Made by a program: the position numbers and the translations under genes | Notes under the pieces: model-generated | Database searches by the model: none | What the model was told of the DNA's origin: nothing | What the model saw: only the letters and a program-made list of their open reading frames with translations | Shown: piece by piece, positions 34,155 to 41,983 of the stretch | Layout: each line of letters begins with the position of its first letter | How positions within the stretch are numbered: position 1 is the stretch's first letter | From: JBBDYH01 sp040901795 | Lineage (GTDB): Bacteria > Planctomycetota > Planctomycetia > Pirellulales > JALHPA01 | Length of the DNA: 64,000 bases | Reading direction: 5' to 3' | NCBI GenBank assembly: GCA_040901795.1 | Contig: JBBDYH010000140.1 | Location: 13,318 to 77,317 of the forward strand

Positions 34155-34850
34155 TTACCCCAACTGGTTCGTCGCCGTACCGCTCAGATGCTGCGTAAAC
34201 CAATCAGCGGCCAGCCGCGCCACGGCTTCGAGGGCGCCGGGTTCCTCAAATAAATGCGTGGCGCGCGGCACAATCTCGATTCTCTTTTCGCGGGCTTTGA
34301 CAAGCTTCTCGTAGGCTTCCTCGTTCAGGTCGAGCACCGGCAAATCGTGGCCGCCGACAATCAGGAGCACAGCCGCGCGGACGTCCTCGAGCGCATCCCC
34401 CGCCAAATCGGGCCGGCCGCCGCGCGAGACCACGGCCCAGATAGCGGGCCGTCCGGCGGCGGCGACCAATGCCGCAGCGGCGCCGGTGCTGGCGCCGAAG
34501 TAGCCAACCCGCAGGTCGCGCGTCGTCGGGCTCTCGGCCAGCCAGTCGGTGGTCTTGATGAGCCGCGCCGCCAGCAGCGGAATGTCGAAGCGGAAATGCG
34601 CCGTGGTGACGTCCACTCGCTCTTCTTTATGCGTGAGCAAATCGACCAACAACGTCGCCAACCCCGCATCGTGAAGCACGTCGGCAACGAAGCGATTGCG
34701 TGGGCTGAAGCGGCTGCTGCCGCTGCCGTGCGCGAACAAAACGACGGCCTGCGCCGACTCGGGTAGTGTCAGATTGCCTTCTAGCGAACCATCGCTGAGA
34801 GCAATTCGAATCGTCTGTTCGGTCTTGTTTCCGGTAAGTTGGTAAGGCAT
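34155..34850 (-). CDS. Dienelactone hydrolase-like alpha/beta hydrolase
   Basis: 231 residues from ATG 34850, chosen because aaggaggg on the coding strand lies six bases upstream. Conserved parts are VVLFAHGSGSSRFSPRNRFVA (about 37-57), LLVDLLTHKEE, the nucleophile-like elbow GYFGASTGAAAAL (Ser around 117), VSRGGRPDLAG, and AVLLIVGGHD with the likely acid, ending in ATHLFEEPGAL with the likely His. This is the typical DLH-like hydrolase found with phosphoribosyltransferases. It lies 64 bp upstream of the erythromycin esterase gene. Confidence 0.88.
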   Translation of the reverse strand: MPYQLTGNKTEQTIRIALSDGSLEGNLTLPESAQAVVLFAHGSGSSRFSPRNRFVADVLHDAGLATLLVDLLTHKEERVDVTTAHFRFDIPLLAARLIKTTDWLAESPTTRDLRVGYFGASTGAAAALVAAAGRPAIWAVVSRGGRPDLAGDALEDVRAAVLLIVGGHDLPVLDLNEEAYEKLVKAREKRIEIVPRATHLFEEPGALEAVARLAADWFTQHLSGTATNQLG

Positions 34851-34856
34851 GGTTCG

Positions 34857-34864
34857 CCCTCCTT
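34857..34864 (-). promoter_or_regulatory. Strong Shine-Dalgarno site of the DLH-like gene
   Basis: ccctcctt on the plus strand reads AAGGAGGG on the coding strand, six bases from ATG 34850. It fixes the start against an upstream in-frame ATG at 34937 that lies in repeat sequence. Confidence 0.6.
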
Positions 34865-34879
34865 GTACACTCTCGTTCT

Positions 34880-35010
34880 CAAGGCTCCATCTGCTCGTTC
34901 CCAGGCTCTGCCTGGGAACGCACTGTTCCGCAGGCACTGCCTGCTCTTCCGCACGGCGGAGCCGTGCCAGCAGTGGGTTCCCAGGCAGAGCCTGGGAACC
35001 AGGGAATCGG
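34880..35010. repeat. Palindromic repeats between hydrolase and phosphoribosyltransferase
   Basis: cgttcccaggctctgcctgg (34899-34918), ccgcaggcactgcctgc, gcacggcggagccgtgcc (about 34952-34969) and ttcccaggcagagcctggga (34978-34997) follow each other. They divide the otherwise co-directional gene trio. Confidence 0.75.
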
Positions 35011-35018
35011 GTTATTCA

Positions 35019-35678
35019 TCATCTGCTTCCGACTGGCTTGTGATGCGCCGCCTCGTCGAGCAGTCGCTGCACCTCCTGATCGCTGGTTTGCGAAAAATCC
35101 TCGTACCACATGCCGACCGCGTGGAATGGCGACGGTGTTTCGGCACAGACGACTTCATCGACGAATGCCTCGAATTCCTGGCAAGTGGCGCCCGCCGCGA
35201 CCGGCACGGCGACAACGATGCGGGCTGGCGACTGCCGCCGCAGGGCTTCCGCGGCAGCTTTCATCGTCGAGCCGGTTGCCAATCCGTCGTCCACGAGGAT
35301 GATTGTCTGATCTTGGATTACCGGGCGGGGACGACCACCGCGGTACAATGCCTCGCGGCGGCGAAGCTCTCGCTCCTCCTCGGCGGCCACCCGTTCAATG
35401 GTTTTGTCGCTGATGCGCAGGAAATCGATCGTCTCTTGATTGAGGACTCGCACATTGCCGCTGGCGATTGCCCCCATGGCGAGCTCCTCATGTCCCGGCA
35501 CGCCCAGTTTACGCACCAAGAATATGTCCATTGGAACGTGCAGTTCCTGGGCAACCTCAAACGCAACGGGGACACCGCCGCGCGGCAGGCCCAACACCAG
35601 GACATCGGGCCGATCGGCATAGTGCCCCAGAAAACCGGCGAGCAGTCGGCCCGCATGAGTTCGGTCGTGGAACGTCAT
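35019..35678 (-). CDS. Phosphoribosyltransferase family protein
   Basis: 219 residues. VLGLPRGGVPVAFEVAQEL (about 28-46) and the PRPP-binding loop TIILVDDGLATGSTMKAAAEAL (about 125-146) identify a type I phosphoribosyltransferase. FLVRKLGVPGHEELAMGAIA between them is typical of the stand-alone family often found with DLH-like hydrolases and erythromycin esterases. It is the first gene of the trio. A role in base salvage is not implied; the physiological acceptor is unknown. Confidence 0.9.
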   Translation of the reverse strand: MTFHDRTHAGRLLAGFLGHYADRPDVLVLGLPRGGVPVAFEVAQELHVPMDIFLVRKLGVPGHEELAMGAIASGNVRVLNQETIDFLRISDKTIERVAAEEERELRRREALYRGGRPRPVIQDQTIILVDDGLATGSTMKAAAEALRRQSPARIVVAVPVAAGATCQEFEAFVDEVVCAETPSPFHAVGMWYEDFSQTSDQEVQRLLDEAAHHKPVGSR

Positions 35679-35817
35679 GATGGCACCGTCCTTTGTTGCT
35701 GACAGTTATATATGTGTGCAGTTTTTGTGCCTTGGAAGGGGGTTTGCAAGTTTCGAATCGCATCATCTTCGCTGGATACTGGACACTGCCCATTGGCCCG
35801 ACGCGTCAACACATAGC

Positions 35818-38019
35818 CTACGGCATATCAGCCCGCGCGGCCTTTTCATGGTGTGGCGGTTTTCGGCCGATGCCGAAGAGGTAATGTTGCGTACGGATGA
35901 AGAGCATGCCGTCGGAGATCGCCGGCGTAGAGACGCAGGGGTCGCCAAGTGGATTGCTGGCCAGGAGCTCGAACTTGGGGCCTGCGCGGACTACGCGGAC
36001 GTCGCTCTCTTCGCTGGTGAAGTACAGCTTGCCGTCGGCCGCGACGGGTGAGGCGGTGTAGCCTCCGCCACCCCCGAGGCGCTCGCGGTAAACCTGTTTG
36101 CCGGTCTGCGCCTCGAAGCAAGTCAAAATGCCCGCGTTCGTGCAGGTGTAGAGGTAGTTGTCGTAGACGATCGGCGTGGGCATGTACGGCCCGCCTTTCT
36201 CGGTGCTCCAGGCGACGGCGTCGTTGGTGGTCTCGCCCTTCTTGAGCGAGATGTCGCCGGTCGCGCCGGGGCGAATGGCGTAGATCGGCTTTATCGGGCG
36301 GTAGCCGCTGCTGACGAAGATCAAACCCGCGCCGAAGACCGGCGTCGGCACGGTGATCTCGGAGTGCGGGCCGAGCCGCCACAACTCCTCGCCCGTCCGC
36401 GGATCGTAGCCGCGGGCGTAGCGGGTGGCATTGGTAACCAGCTCCACGCGGTCGGGGGTCTCGACGATCGTCGGCGTGCCCCACGAAGGGATCTCGTCGC
36501 GCGGCGTGCGCCAAGTCTCTTCGCCGTCGGCGAGGCTGTACGCCGCGAGGAACGAGTCCTTGCCCACGTCGCACTGCACGATCACCCGATCCTGATAGAG
36601 GATCGGCGAGCTGCCGAAGCCCCATTGATAGTCGGCGTCGAAGAACCAGCCGGAGTCGAGCACGCCGAGGCTCTTCTGCCAGAGGAGCTTGCCGTCGCGA
36701 TCGTAGCAGTACAGCCCCTCGGAGCCGAACGACGCGACGACGTGGACGCCGTCGGTCGCGGGCGTCGGGTTGGCGTGGCTGGCTTTCGGGTGGCGCTTGA
36801 TCTTTGGCACGCCGGTGCAGGCGGTCCGCTCCCAGAGAATCTCGCCGGTGCTCTTGTCGAGGCAGTACACCCGCCAGGAATGCTCGGCCGACTCGTTGAC
36901 CGAATCGACGTCGCCGTACAGTCCCGTGCGGAGCTCGGCCTTGCCAGCGCTGCTAACCGCCGTGGTGAGATAGACGCGGTCGTCCCAGACGATAGGGCAG
37001 GAGTGGCCGAGTCCCGGGATCGGCGTCTTCCAACGGATGTTGAGGTCCTTGGTGGCGTCCCAGACGAGCGGGGGGAACTGGCCGTCGGCGATTCCGGAGG
37101 CGCGCGGTCCGCGGAATGAGGGCCAGTTCAAAGGCGACGTGACCACGCCGCCAGGATCGTCGATTGCGGCCGCCACCGGCGCGGGTTTGTTGGACGACTC
37201 GACACGGCGGAAGATCATCTCTGACGTGTCGCGCTTGGAGATTAAACTAGTCACCATGTCGCCTTCGCGGCGGAAGGTGAGCGTGCTCGTGCCATCTGGA
37301 TTTTGGAACGAATCCGAATCGATGGCGGTGAGCGGGCTGGCCGGTCCGGCGACGCCGCGAGCGGTGAACTTGCCTTCCTCAATGGCGATTGTCAATTCCG
37401 AGCCTTCGTCACTGCGGTACGTGCCCGCGTATGCAGCCAAGACGTCGCGATCGACCGTCACTTCGGGGATTGCGGGCGGCTTGGCGCCGGCCTTTGTGAG
37501 CAGTTCGGCGACGGCAGCGTGTTTGGCGGGCGTCGCGGCGAGCGCCTTCGTCAGGGCCTGTTCGTTCAAGACCGTTTCGTTCAATTTGGCCCCGTCAAGG
37601 ATCGCCGCGACGAACTTGACGTCACCCTTGGCTGCCGCACTGCGCAGCGCTTTGCCGGCATCCTCGGCCCCGGCTTCGACCAGCGCCTTGACGATGTCCA
37701 CGTAATTGCGGGATACCGCCCAATCGAGCGGTGAGGATTTGTAGAAGGTGTCCTTGGCGTTAACGTCGGCCTTGTGTTGCAAGAGCAGCTTGACGACTGC
37801 GAGGTGCCCCTTGTCGGCGGCGAAGGAAAGAGCCGTGGCGCCGTATGAGTTTTTAAAGTTGACATCGACCCCCTTGCCGAGGAGCGCCTGCACCGTGTCG
37901 GCATCGCCTTTCTTGGCGGCGGCCAAGAGATCCTCGCCGGGATCGGCCGCCCGCGCCGTGAGAGTCAGGGATACGATTAGTAGCAGCAATAGGATGGGAA
38001 TGCGCGGCATGGAGTGCAT
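35818..38019 (-). CDS. Secreted ankyrin-repeat and PQQ-type propeller fusion
   Basis: 733 residues. Signal peptide 1-24 (LLLLLIVSLTLTARA). Ankyrin repeats occupy about 26-185 (GVDVNFKNSYGATALSFAADKGH, KADVNAKD, SPLDWAVSRNYVDIVKALVEAG). A small beta domain at about 195-275 (YAGTYRSDEGSELTI) resembles the DUF3471-type domain that follows many hydrolases. From about 290 to 715 a PQQ-like beta-propeller follows (NWPSFRGPRASGIAD, RVYCLDKSTGEILWERT, LYCYDRDGKLLWQKS, RGYDPRTGEELWRLGP). The propeller with 'NWPSFRGPRASG' is common in planctomycetes; its fusion to ankyrin repeats in an exported protein is less so. Start could also be the ATG nine bases later (38010). Confidence 0.85.
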   Translation of the reverse strand: MHSMPRIPILLLLLIVSLTLTARAADPGEDLLAAAKKGDADTVQALLGKGVDVNFKNSYGATALSFAADKGHLAVVKLLLQHKADVNAKDTFYKSSPLDWAVSRNYVDIVKALVEAGAEDAGKALRSAAAKGDVKFVAAILDGAKLNETVLNEQALTKALAATPAKHAAVAELLTKAGAKPPAIPEVTVDRDVLAAYAGTYRSDEGSELTIAIEEGKFTARGVAGPASPLTAIDSDSFQNPDGTSTLTFRREGDMVTSLISKRDTSEMIFRRVESSNKPAPVAAAIDDPGGVVTSPLNWPSFRGPRASGIADGQFPPLVWDATKDLNIRWKTPIPGLGHSCPIVWDDRVYLTTAVSSAGKAELRTGLYGDVDSVNESAEHSWRVYCLDKSTGEILWERTACTGVPKIKRHPKASHANPTPATDGVHVVASFGSEGLYCYDRDGKLLWQKSLGVLDSGWFFDADYQWGFGSSPILYQDRVIVQCDVGKDSFLAAYSLADGEETWRTPRDEIPSWGTPTIVETPDRVELVTNATRYARGYDPRTGEELWRLGPHSEITVPTPVFGAGLIFVSSGYRPIKPIYAIRPGATGDISLKKGETTNDAVAWSTEKGGPYMPTPIVYDNYLYTCTNAGILTCFEAQTGKQVYRERLGGGGGYTASPVAADGKLYFTSEESDVRVVRAGPKFELLASNPLGDPCVSTPAISDGMLFIRTQHYLFGIGRKPPHHEKAARADMP

Positions 38020-38036
38020 GGTTAGGTAGGGGGGGG

Positions 38037-38306
38037 TTATGCTCCGAATCCAACAGCTCTAAATGGATACCACAATCCACGTACAACAATCGGCCCCATA
38101 TGCTCGCGCACAAAGTGATGTTCAAGCTCTGCCGTTTTGACGTTAGCGGACACACGAAGCGTGGTCTTGTCGTCTGGCAGACGATAACCGGCGCGTGCAA
38201 CGATCTCGAAGGCGTCCGCGATTGACAATGCGGTGACGCCGTACCCAAGCGGTCCTCTGGGATCCGGTCCATCAATCCAGAATGCTGTGAGTCTGCAATT
38301 GCTCAT
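38037..38306 (-). CDS. Small protein, unknown
   Basis: 89 residues: MSNCRLTAFWIDGPDPRGPLGYGVTALSIADAFEIVARAGYRLPDD, then VSANVKTAELEHHFVREHMGPIVVRGLWYPF. The mixture of short strands and helices and its conservation of Gly/Pro suggest a real small domain; I believe similar short proteins occur in planctomycetes but cannot name a family. It is upstream of, and in the same direction as, the ankyrin-PQQ gene (17-bp gap). Confidence 0.6.
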   Translation of the reverse strand: MSNCRLTAFWIDGPDPRGPLGYGVTALSIADAFEIVARAGYRLPDDKTTLRVSANVKTAELEHHFVREHMGPIVVRGLWYPFRAVGFGA

Positions 38307-38334
38307 GGCGCGTGAAGCGACCTAACGATCTAAA

Positions 38335-38475
38335 TCGTGGGCCTTTGAGTCGAACCCCGTTGGGGTTCATTATAGGTGGGGGTTCTCGCGAACCCAGGGT
38401 GGCGCGGCTGCGCCGCTTACCCCGGGCTTTGGAGTCAAACCCCTTCGGGGTATTGGGATTCGCCATCCTGGGTTC
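38335..38475. repeat. Palindrome-rich repeat before the peptide transporter
   Basis: accccgttggggttcattat (about 38357), gttctcgcgaac, gcggctgcgccgc and aaaccccttcggggt follow in sequence, with a partly repeated ggctttggagtcaaacccc. It is a composite dispersed repeat with no coding content. Confidence 0.6.
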
Positions 38476-38476
38476 A

Positions 38477-39487
38477 TCATGGTTTCGTGATTTGGGCTTC
38501 GACATTCGTCATTCCCGGTGCCACCGGATTATGGCAGGTGAAACCCTGGCCGTTCGGCTCGCGGGTCCACGGGGGGTATTGCTGCGGGCATATATCGAGC
38601 GCGTTGGGGCATCGCGGGTGGAACGTGCAGCCGCTGGGGAGGCGGACGAGATCGGGGGGCTGGCCTTCGATCGGGGTCAAGCGGTCGCCGGCGCCGTCGA
38701 GCCGCGGGATGGATTGCAAGAGGCCGAGCGTGTAGGGATGCCGCGGCCGCTCGAAGAGATCGTCCACGAGTGCCTCTTCGACGAACTTGCCGGCGTACAT
38801 CACGTTCACGCGGCGGCAGCTATTGGCGACGATGCCGAGATCATGCGTGATCAGGATGATCGCCGTGCCTTCGGTGCGCTGCAGCTCCTTCATCAGCTCC
38901 AGAATCTGCGCTTGGATCGTCACGTCGAGCGCGGTTGTCGGCTCGTCGGCGATCAGGATTTGCGGTTTGCAGGAAAGCGCCATCGCGATCATCACCCGCT
39001 GGCGCATGCCGCCCGAGAACTGGTGCGGGTAGTCGAACACGCGGCGGGCGGCGGCCGGAATACCGACGCGCTCGAGCATTTCGATGGCGTGTCGCAGTGC
39101 TTCTGAATGCGTGTGCCGCAGGTGGAGGCGTGTGACCTCGGTAAGCTGTTCGGCGACCGTGAGTAACGGGTTGAGCGACGTCATCGGGTCCTGGAAGATC
39201 ATGGCGATGCGGTTGCCGCGGATCGCCGAAAGCTCGCGCTGGTTCAGCGTCAGCAGGTCGCGGCCCTCGAAGATCGCTCGGCCACTGGTCACGCGGCCCG
39301 GCGGCTTGGGGATCAGGCCCAGGATGGCCAGGCTGCTCACGCTCTTGCCCGACCCGCTTTCGCCGACGATGCCGAGCGTCTCGCCGGGCGCGAGGTCGTA
39401 CGACAAACCATCGACGGCTTGCACGATGCCATCGTCGGTTTTGAACTGCACGCTGAGGTTTTCGACTTGCAGGAGAGGGGGCGACAT
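38477..39487 (-). CDS. oppD: Oligopeptide ABC transporter ATP-binding protein (OppD-like)
   Basis: 336 residues. Walker A GESGSGKSV (about 38-46), signature FSGGMRQRVMIAMAL (about 153-167), Walker B ILIADEPTTALDV (about 172-184). The C-terminal oligopeptide/dipeptide extension is present, with PRLDG...LTPIEGQPPDLVRLPSGCTFHPRCP, which in this family carries cysteines. It energises the permeases encoded upstream. No OppF-type second ATPase follows, so OppD may act as a homodimer or pair with another ATPase elsewhere. Confidence 0.92.
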   Translation of the reverse strand: MSPPLLQVENLSVQFKTDDGIVQAVDGLSYDLAPGETLGIVGESGSGKSVSSLAILGLIPKPPGRVTSGRAIFEGRDLLTLNQRELSAIRGNRIAMIFQDPMTSLNPLLTVAEQLTEVTRLHLRHTHSEALRHAIEMLERVGIPAAARRVFDYPHQFSGGMRQRVMIAMALSCKPQILIADEPTTALDVTIQAQILELMKELQRTEGTAIILITHDLGIVANSCRRVNVMYAGKFVEEALVDDLFERPRHPYTLGLLQSIPRLDGAGDRLTPIEGQPPDLVRLPSGCTFHPRCPNALDICPQQYPPWTREPNGQGFTCHNPVAPGMTNVEAQITKP

Positions 39488-39529
39488 TTCTTTAAAGGAG
39501 ATAGGGGGATGCGGAGGGAGATGGGGGGA

Positions 39530-39665
39530 TTCTCGTTCCCAGGCTCCGCCTGGGAACGCGCTGTCTGGCAGGCTCCGCCTGCCGATTCAAAGCACATTCT
39601 TCATAGAACACGCGAGGCAGAGCCTCGCGGGCAATTTGTTCCCAGGCGGAGCCTGGGAACAAGGA
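39530..39665. repeat. Palindromic repeat cluster between oppD and oppC
   Basis: cgttcccaggctccgcctgg (39535-39554), ggcaggctccgcctgcc (39567-39583), cgaggcagagcctcg (about 39612-39626) and ttcccaggcggagcctggga (39639-39658). The stretch 39488-39746 also carries two copies of gatagggggatgcggaggga/ctccctatctc flanks. No gene. Confidence 0.75.
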
Positions 39666-39746
39666 AGGAAGACGCTGCATGTTCTTGCATCTCCCTATCT
39701 CTCTTTGTATCCCCGTATCTCCTTCTCCTGGGCCGCGTCGAGCGCG

Positions 39747-40916
39747 TCAGCGGTTTTTCAGGCGCGGGTCGAGCGCGTCGCGGAGGCCGTCGCCGAGGAT
39801 GTTGAGGGAGAACAGCGTCAGGCCCAGTGCGAGACTGGGGAACACGATGACCCACCAGTAGATCTTTACGGGCGTGATGACGTTCACGCCTTCGTTGGCC
39901 AACAGCCCCCAGGAGACGTCCGGCGCTTCGACGCCGAGCCCAAGGAACGACAAAAACGCCTCGAAGAGCATCACGCTGGGGATCGTTAACGTGAGGTATA
40001 CAATCACGATGCTCATCAGGTTGGGCACCAGGTGGCGAAAGATGATCCGCCGCTGGCTGGCGCCGATGGTGCGGGCCGCTTCGATGAACTGATTCTGCTT
40101 GAGCGAAATCACCTGCCCGCGCACCACGCGCGACATCGTCAGCCAATAGATCGCCCCGACGACCACGAAAAAGATCACGATCCGGTCGATGTCGTGCTCG
40201 TCGAGCCAGGGTTTGACCTTCGTTGGCTCGCTGAGGATTGTGATCAGGAATATCACCACGAAGATGAACGGGATCGAATAGAGCATGTCGACGAACCGCA
40301 TCATCGCGTTGTCTGTACGTCCGCCGAGATAACCCGCGGTGGCGCCCCAGCTCACACCGATCACCAGCGAAACGAGCGTGGCCACAAGTCCCACGGCCAG
40401 CGATACGCGCGAGCCCCACATCAGCCGCGAGAACAGGTCGCGGCCGAGGAGGTCCGTGCCGCAGATCGAGTTGAGCTGCCAATCGCCGAACCATTCGACG
40501 CGCAGGTTCAGCAACCACTGGCTGAAAAAACCAAGCTGTCCAAAGCCTTGGTCGAGCATACGGTCGAGTGCCTGCTCGTCTGACGGAACATTCCACGACT
40601 CGCTGAAAAGCGGGCTGGTCAGTGGCGGCCCAAACTGCCGCGGTAAATTGACGGTGCGCGGCGGCCGCAGAGGTAAGAGCGGCGTGAGAATCGATAACAG
40701 CGACAACACGACGAGAAAGATCAGTGCGGCCATCGCGGCCCAATTGCGCCGCAACCTCCGCCAGGCGTCGCGGCCTAGCGAGACGCCGTGGATGAAGCGC
40801 GCTTCGCGCAGCAGCTCCGCGTAGCGTTCCAGCTCGCTGGAGGCGGCCCGTCGGACGGCCACCGGCGCTGCCTCGGCAGCGGCCTCTGGATTCAATCGTG
40901 GCGTGGAAACACCCAT
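39747..40916 (-). CDS. oppC: Oligopeptide ABC transporter permease (OppC-like)
   Basis: 389 residues. A cytosolic N-terminus, a membrane span near 55-75 (WAAMAALIFLVVLSLLSIL), a large periplasmic part with IGTDLLGRD-type CGTDLLGRDLFSRLMWG (about 152-168), and then the BPD_transp_1 domain with EAARTIGASQRRIIFRHLVPN (EAA loop) and YLTLTIPSVMLFEAFLSFLGLGV. It overlaps the stop of oppB by one base (TGATG around 40916), indicating translational coupling. The periplasmic region is larger than in typical OppC. Confidence 0.92.
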   Translation of the reverse strand: MGVSTPRLNPEAAAEAAPVAVRRAASSELERYAELLREARFIHGVSLGRDAWRRLRRNWAAMAALIFLVVLSLLSILTPLLPLRPPRTVNLPRQFGPPLTSPLFSESWNVPSDEQALDRMLDQGFGQLGFFSQWLLNLRVEWFGDWQLNSICGTDLLGRDLFSRLMWGSRVSLAVGLVATLVSLVIGVSWGATAGYLGGRTDNAMMRFVDMLYSIPFIFVVIFLITILSEPTKVKPWLDEHDIDRIVIFFVVVGAIYWLTMSRVVRGQVISLKQNQFIEAARTIGASQRRIIFRHLVPNLMSIVIVYLTLTIPSVMLFEAFLSFLGLGVEAPDVSWGLLANEGVNVITPVKIYWWVIVFPSLALGLTLFSLNILGDGLRDALDPRLKNR

Positions 40917-41833
40917 CAGCTCAGCTTCACCCGCGGATCAAGGAAGGCGTAGGACAAATCCACGAGGAAATTCAGCGTGTACAAAACCGCGGTGTAGAGG
41001 ATCGTCAGCGCCATGGCCAAGAAATAATCGAGCTGCGTGGCGGCCTGGATAAAGTGGGCCCCCAGCCCGGGGATCGCAAAGATCCGTTCGATCACCAGTG
41101 AGCCCGTGAGAATGCCTGCAATGGCGGGTCCCAGATAGCTCACCACCGGCAGGATGGCCCCCTTGAGCGCGTGCCGCAGCACGACGGTCCGCTGCGGCAG
41201 GCCCTTGGCGTACGCCGTGCGGATGTAGTCCTGGCCGAGCACTTCGAGCATACCGGTCCGCGAGAGCCGCGCGATGTATGCGGCGTAGGGTGCTCCGAGG
41301 CAAATCGACGGCAGGATCAGGTTCTCGATCCGCCCCCAGCCGCCGGCGGGAAAGATCGGCCACACAAAGACAAACAGCAATATCGCCAGGCTGGCGACGA
41401 TGAAGCTGGGCAGTGCGATCCCTAAGGTAGCCAGCGACATGAAGCCGAAATCCCAGATCGTCCCGCGCCGCACCGCGGCCAGCACGCCCGCCGTGAGCCC
41501 AACCGTGACCGCAAACAACGTGGCCAGGATTCCCAGTGACGCGGAAACGGGCAGGGCCTGCGCGATGATCTCGTTCACCCCGAAATCGGCCATCTTGTAA
41601 CTGATGCCGAAATCGAGCCGGAGGTAGCCGCCCAGCATGTCGAAGTACTGCTCGATGAGTGGCGCATCGAGGTTATATTTCGCTCGCAGGTTCCGCTCCA
41701 CGGCCGGATCGAGCTTCTTCTCCGCTGAGAACGGCCCGCCGGGGACCGAGTGCATCAGCAAGAACGTAACGGTGAACACCGCCCAGAGTGTGATCGCCAT
41801 CCAGCATAAACGTCGTACGATGAATGCCGTCAT
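40916..41833 (-). CDS. oppB: Oligopeptide ABC transporter permease (OppB-like)
   Basis: 305 residues. N-terminal span (about 7-28), FLLMHSVPGGPF, then the BPD_transp_1 domain with the EAA-like loop YIRTAYAKGLPQRTVVLRHALKGAILPVVSYLGP (about 203-236) and VIERIFAIPGLGAHFIQAA. Standard length and features for OppB/DppB. It is followed by oppC with overlapping stop and start, and preceded by oppA after a 150-bp repeat cluster. Confidence 0.93.
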   Translation of the reverse strand: MTAFIVRRLCWMAITLWAVFTVTFLLMHSVPGGPFSAEKKLDPAVERNLRAKYNLDAPLIEQYFDMLGGYLRLDFGISYKMADFGVNEIIAQALPVSASLGILATLFAVTVGLTAGVLAAVRRGTIWDFGFMSLATLGIALPSFIVASLAILLFVFVWPIFPAGGWGRIENLILPSICLGAPYAAYIARLSRTGMLEVLGQDYIRTAYAKGLPQRTVVLRHALKGAILPVVSYLGPAIAGILTGSLVIERIFAIPGLGAHFIQAATQLDYFLAMALTILYTAVLYTLNFLVDLSYAFLDPRVKLS

Positions 41834-41859
41834 GTGAATTAAGTGTCGTATTGTTCTTG

Positions 41860-41980
41860 TTCCCAGGCTCTGCCTGGGAACACACTGCTCGCAAGGCTCT
41901 GCCTTGTTAAACCGAACAACTGGTTCGGCAGGCGGAGCGTGCCGGACACGGCGTTCCCAGGCAGAGCCTGGGAACGAGTT
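41860..41980. repeat. Palindromic repeat cluster between oppA and oppB
   Basis: ttcccaggctctgcctggga (41859-41878), gcaaggctctgccttg (about 41890-41905), ggcaggcggagcgtgcc (about 41928-41944) and cgttcccaggcagagcctgg (41951-41970). Together with the cluster between oppD and oppC it breaks the operon into A / BC / D segments, which might affect relative transcript stability. Confidence 0.75.
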
Positions 41981-41983
41981 TCG

